Source of the DNA: Escallonia rubra
Lineage: Eukaryota > Streptophyta > Magnoliopsida > Escalloniales > Escalloniaceae
Length of the DNA: 64,000 nucleotides
Direction: 5' to 3'
Assembly: GCA_033065855.1 (NCBI GenBank)
Contig: JAVXUO010003017.1
Location: forward strand, 62,001-126,000
Positions 60,037-64,000 of the stretch are shown one piece after another; position 1 is the first letter of the stretch; each line of letters begins with the position of its first letter. Position numbers and translations under genes: made by a program. A model generated the notes under the pieces. The model had not been told where the DNA came from. It saw only the letters and a program-made list of their open reading frames with translations, and made no database searches.

Positions 60037-60250
60037 TCTTCAAAATTGGCTTTAGCTATAGGGCCTAGGAATTGTGTCATATATCTTATCATGTCTTCTC
60101 CTGTTTCTAAATTATCAGATTGTTTAGTTATAAAGTTTGCTACTACTGCATCTTTCCATACTTGTATATAATTATTCCTTTGTTGAGGATCTACAGCTGT
60201 TATGTTTAGAATAAACGGTTCTGCTGCCTTTTGTATCTTGAAATTTTGTT

Positions 60251-60988
60251 CTAAAGGATGTCTTTTACCTCTAGGTTTATAATTAGGCCTATTAAATTTG
60301 TTATCTTCAATATTTGCACTTGTCTAGGTAAATTGCCATAAGCATATTGAGGTCTAGCGTTTGGTTGTGTTGTATAAAATCTACTTCCATCACTGTTTTT
60401 ATTATTAGTAGTTCCTGATCCTTCTCCTTCTTCCATAAGAACGTAAGGAGTTTCATTCATTAGATTAAATTTTACATTGTTTGTAGTAATTTGAGTATCT
60501 GTAGATTCGATTAAGGAATATGTTTCTTCTTTTTCTGATTGAATGTCTTTTATTTCTAGAGACTTGGTTTCATCTATTATATTATCCATTTCTTTTATTA
60601 GCAACTTATTGTTTTCTTCTAATATTTTTTCTTTTCGTCTTATTTTTTCTATTTCTGCTAAGGCTTTGTTAATTCTGTTTTCTAATTCTATTTTATAATT
60701 TGTTTCAGGTTCTGATATTTTTACACTGGGAGTCTCTGGTGAAGGCATGAAGCTTATGTTTAATTCTTTTAGATCTTCTAGGATTTGGATTGTATCGTTT
60801 TGGTTATATTCTACCTTATATTCAGGTTGATTGAATATGTAAAAACTATCTTCTCTTTCTGTAAGAAGTATAAAATTATGTAGTTGTTCAATACTTATTC
60901 CTTTTCCTACGCATGTAGTTCCTACTTTTTGATTTAGAATTTTTATGTCTATGTTTTTTAAGATATCAAAATCTTTATAACTATACAT
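60251..60988 (-). pseudogene. Viral capsid N-terminal region with coiled coil
   Basis: Starts MYSYKDFDILKNIDIKIL, followed by a Glu/Lys/Ile-rich stretch (about 95-150) predicted by eye to form a coiled coil, then an acidic Ser/Asn-rich part. Position and composition fit the upstream part of a badnavirus-like capsid region. Not recognisable by motif alone. Confidence 0.6.
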
Positions 60989-61148
60989 CTTCTACTTCTT
61001 CTTGAATGTCTTGGTTTTCTAAATTGGTATTTGCTTCAATGTAATTTGTAAATCTAACAGACATTCTTCCTGATGCATTTCTGTACCATAAATTATCTGT
61101 AGGTATAATACTATTATTAGGGCTTGTCTCAAGTAATTTGTCTACTTG

Positions 61149-61949
61149 TCATTCTTGTCCTGAGTTTTCTAATGCATCTACACGATATGGTGGTAGCAGT
61201 CTAATTCCTCTATTTATGATAAATTTAGTTGTGTCTTCTATAGTCAATTTATATCCAACTTGACTATTTTGTGTTAACTTTCCTATAAATGTGGTACAAA
61301 TTAAAAGATTTTTGCCTTGTTGAAAATCTTCATACCCTTTTGTCATTATCTTAATTTTAATGTTTTTTGCAAAATCTCTAGTATTTATACAAAAATCTGG
61401 TGCGCAATAAAATATGCCACCATTGTTGTTCATATCTACTTCTATGGCTCCTATTATAGCTTGTTCACTAGAAAATCTATCGTCTATTATGGCTAAAAAT
61501 ACTTTAGCGCCTGTGTCTCTTCTAGTTAAACCTTTTATTCCTATAACAATTAAACCTATATGTGTTAAATTAAAATTTCCTCTGATTAGTTCATTTTCAG
61601 AGTCTGGATGTATCAGATTAACACTTGCTACGTCTTCACCTACGCATCTATTTTGTGTTTCTCTGTAGTGCATAAATAGTCTTATTTGGCTTACTTGAGA
61701 ATGATGTTGATATAATATTTGTGGAGATATTAAATCTAGTCTGTTTTGTCTAAACTGTTCGATTTGTCTATCTATATCTATTATCTGTTCTAGAGAGACT
61801 ATTGGTGCTGAAGGAGTTCTAAAAAGTCTAAGAACTCTATTTCCCATTGTATTTTCATTACGTCTTCTTGTTTCAGTGGCTAATACTTCTGTTCTATTTC
61901 TATCTTCTATATTTCCTCTTCCTAGAATATGACTATTGCTTCTTATCAT
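61149..61949 (-). pseudogene. Viral movement protein
   Basis: 266 residues. The core contains GLIVIGIKGLTRRDTGAKVF, then a block around VDMNNNGGIFYCAPDF and MTKGYEDF-x3-KNLLICTTFIG, matching the 30K-type movement protein of badna/tungroviruses. Its role in live relatives is cell-to-cell movement through plasmodesmata. The MITE at 61958 lies just beyond its start. Confidence 0.72.
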
Positions 61950-61957
61950 AGACTAAA

Positions 61958-63054
61958 GGGATAATTCTATTTTAATCCCCTGAACTTTCTCCGCTTTTTT
62001 CTTTTAGTCCATGTTGTTCAAAATCCTTGAAACGAGTACCTGTACTATATTTCGTTATCAATTTAGTCCCTTTGTTTATTTTTTCTGTTAAATTAAGGGC
62101 TGAATTTGTCATTTTACGGTATTGAACAAAATAGCATGGACCAACCACCCATTGCCGCTGCAACCACCAATGCCCGCCGTCATTCGGCGCACCATTTGCC
62201 CCAACAAACCTGCCCCGACATCATTGCCTCCATCCATCACCGCCATCCTCCTCCCAACCATCATCATTAACACCACCACCCATCACGCACAGCCCCCTCC
62301 CAACACCATCAACATCACACCGCCCATCACCCACAGCCTCCACGACTCCACACTCGTTTCAACTACACCCACACATCCATAGCCTCTTCACCCATTTCAA
62401 ACTACACCCACAGCCTACACACCCATTTCAAACTACACCTGTTTTTCCGATCATAATCTCTTTGATTGTCGTTTGAATTCATTAAGCTGAAGTAGAGGAC
62501 ACATCTGAGACGAATTTGAGATGGATGTTGCCTTGAATTGATTGTCACATTTACTATCCGCCATCATTGACTGTTGCGGCTAATTTAGGTTACCATTTTG
62601 AGACGGATTGTGAGATGAGTGGTAGAGGACGAGGAATCAGAGGATGAGAATGGGAATGAAGTGCACGAGTTTTTGAGGTTTGGGAAGGGATTTGTGATGC
62701 GGTTTCTCTGACTTGCTTTATTCACCGTCAGCATCAGCGGTGGCAACGAGTGGAGATGGTGGGTGGTCCTTCTTCTGGTCTTGTATGATGAGGTGATAGT
62801 CTTCTTTTGAGGATTACATGAGTGTTGAGTATTGAAGATGGTGAGCTTAGAGATTGGAGAGATAGAGTTTTGGTGGTGCCATGGTGTGGGAGGCTGCTAG
62901 GATGAAAATGCCCCCAAGTTTTTAACAAAACTGTTAATGGAGGGACTAAATTGATAACGGAATATAGTACATGTACTCGTTTCAAGGATTTTGAACAATA
63001 GGGACTAAAATAAAAAAACGGAGAAAGTTCAGGGGACTAAAATGGAATTATCCC
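61958..63054. mobile_element. Mutator-type MITE (1097 bp) inside the viral element
   Basis: Terminal inverted repeats of about 115 bp, roughly 90% matched, start GGGATAATTC on each side. The 9-bp target duplication TAGACTAAA (61949-61957 and 63055-63063) is the length typical of Mutator elements. The interior has no transposase; 62140-62440 is CCA/CAC-rich low-complexity sequence with a short repeat ACCCATTTCAAACTACACC. Plain DNA transposon, non-autonomous, inserted after the virus copy was already in the genome or in its progenitor copy. Confidence 0.93.
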
Positions 63055-63063
63055 TAGACTAAA

Positions 63064-63386
63064 GTTTTCAAATTGTTTTGTATTTTGACCTTCTTTTTAG
63101 GTTTGTCTATAGTTATATTATCTAATTTTTTGCACAAATTATCTATATCTATATTGGCATTAGTTTCTTTGTCTGGCCTAGTAATTTTTATTTCTAATCT
63201 GTCTAGTTTTTCTAAACAATTTATGAGTAGCATTATAATAATATTATTCTGTTTTCTGTTTGTTAGATCGTTTGGAGTTCCTAAGACGTTTTTAGATATG
63301 CCTTCTGATGGTGCTATATATTTATTTTCATCTATGATGACTTGTTTATAGTCTGGATATTCTTCGTACTTTTTCGACTTATTCAT
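63064..63386 (-). pseudogene. Viral small ORF upstream of the movement protein
   Basis: About 107 codons (MNKSKKYEEYPDYKQVIIDE...), Lys/Asn/Ile-rich, lying between the coiled-coil ORF and the MITE. Position suggests an accessory protein or an N-terminal extension next to the movement protein. No known motif. Confidence 0.5.
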
Positions 63387-63399
63387 TTATATTCTAATC

Positions 63400-63686
63400 C
63401 TTGTATTTTAAAATAATGTTTTAAGTTTTCTTCTAACTTATTTGTTTGTTTTTCTAATTTTTCTATTATTATTTTAAATTTATCTAATTCTTGTTTATAT
63501 TCAACGGACTGTTTGTTTAGTTTTTCTAAAAGAATTTATATCTTTGTTTCACTTTGTTTCACTTTGTTTTGATTTTTCTATGGATTGTTTAAAGACTTCT
63601 TTCATGTAATCTAGGTTTTCTCTAATTGTTTTTAAACTTTTAGTATATGTTTGTAGATTTAAGTATTCTAACTTGTTTGTAGTCAT
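63400..63686 (-). pseudogene. Viral small coiled-coil ORF region
   Basis: Begins at an ATG (63686) with MTTNKLEYLNLQTYTKSLKT and continues Lys/Glu/Leu-rich with heptad-like spacing. Size and position resemble the small second ORF of badnaviruses, which binds the virion. Contains an internal short GTTTCACTTT duplication. Fossil. Confidence 0.45.
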
Positions 63687-64000
63687 TTATATTCCTCCTA
63701 GAGTGTTGTCTAGATTAGCAAGGGCTTCATCGTCCCATGGATAATCATTATCATTTTCATCATAGTTTAAATAATCTTCATAGTCTAAATCTGATTCTAA
63801 TTGTAAGTTTGTCATGTTGTTTATTATTTCTGTAGGTACTCCTAAGTTTTCTAAGGATGTATGTTCATCTATTTGTCTAAGCCTTCTATGAAACTCAGTA
63901 TAATATAATGCATTATTCTGTTGGTCTTTTAAATGTATATAAAACCCAATAAGGTGTTGGAAGAAAATATCAAAATCTTCTAATAATAAGTCTAAGTTTA
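63687..64000 (-). pseudogene. Viral first ORF, partial at window end
   Basis: Open to the window edge. Contains FFQHLIGFYIHLKDQQNNAL and an acidic C-terminus (DLDYEDYLNYDENDNDYPWD). It ends immediately before the next ATG, the compact spacing seen between badnavirus ORF1 and ORF2. Identity inferred from position only. Confidence 0.45.

Larger units (their letters stand above)
56843..64000 (-). mobile_element. Endogenous pararetrovirus (Caulimoviridae, badnavirus/tungrovirus-like), broken
   Basis: On the minus strand the order is small ORF(s), movement protein, capsid, zinc fingers, protease, reverse transcriptase, RNase H, as in caulimovirids. No integrase and no LTR is seen. A second Cys-rich motif of spacing C-x2-C-x11-C-x2-C-x4-C-x2-C, regarded as a badnavirus-type feature, follows the capsid zinc knuckle, so I place it near Badnavirus/Tungrovirus; genus unsettled. 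It extends past the window end. It looks broken, with about three to five lesions plus one MITE insertion (61958-63054). Long frames remain, so it is probably moderately old. Confidence 0.88.

Noticed and set aside
62122-62382. Pro/Thr/His-rich 86-codon frame inside the Mutator-type MITE
   Set aside because: Low-complexity CCA/CAC repeats, opposite frames also open, no transposase or captured domain recognised.

Overview
This is plant nuclear DNA, most likely from a eudicot. The support is two intronless G-type (bulb-lectin) receptor-like kinase genes of the LECRK type, plant Ty3/gypsy LTRs, a Helitron, a Mutator-type MITE, and an endogenous pararetrovirus of the badnavirus/tungrovirus kind. 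There are no bacterial-style operons. The species cannot be named from the sequence alone.

Layout. 1-1810 is a decayed Ty3/gypsy fragment (LTR end, initiator-Met primer site, integrase-like remnant). 1811-42572 is a head-to-tail array of a unit of about 3.78 kb: nine copies (U0-U8), the first cut at its 5' end. Each full unit joins about 660 bp of the 3' end of a long gypsy LTR to about 3.1 kb of gene-flank DNA. That flank carries, on the minus strand, a two-exon pseudogene of a GRF-type zinc-finger protein. Two younger elements split the array: a 4.43 kb non-autonomous LTR element in U4 (19223-23654, 5-bp target duplication) and a 3.17 kb solo LTR in U8 (37665-40834, 5-bp target duplication), which sits in the pseudogene intron. 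The last unit runs into the first receptor kinase (42917-45256). After 3.9 kb of intergenic DNA with a Helitron and palindrome-rich MITEs, a partial unit (U9) and a full unit (U10) lead into the second receptor kinase (53733-56069). From about 56843 to the window end lies a broken minus-strand badnavirus-like element, with a 1.1 kb Mutator-type MITE inside it.

How it fits together. The array unit appears to be the upstream flank of the receptor kinase gene. In array units the DNA from a precise junction just upstream of the kinase is replaced by LTR sequence; in U8 and U10 the same flank continues into an intact kinase gene. The locus therefore looks like a kinase duplication in which the promoter-side flank was amplified about ten times as satellite-like DNA while the coding part stayed at two copies. 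Variant patches shared by non-adjacent units point to gene conversion. The two kinases are nearly identical except for one short patch of the lectin ectodomain. The Helitron lies downstream of kinase 1, and its empty site is preserved downstream of kinase 2, so it arrived after the duplication.

Limits: all homology calls are by eye. Family and genus names for transposons and the virus are the least certain. Array copy number depends on the assembly being correct.
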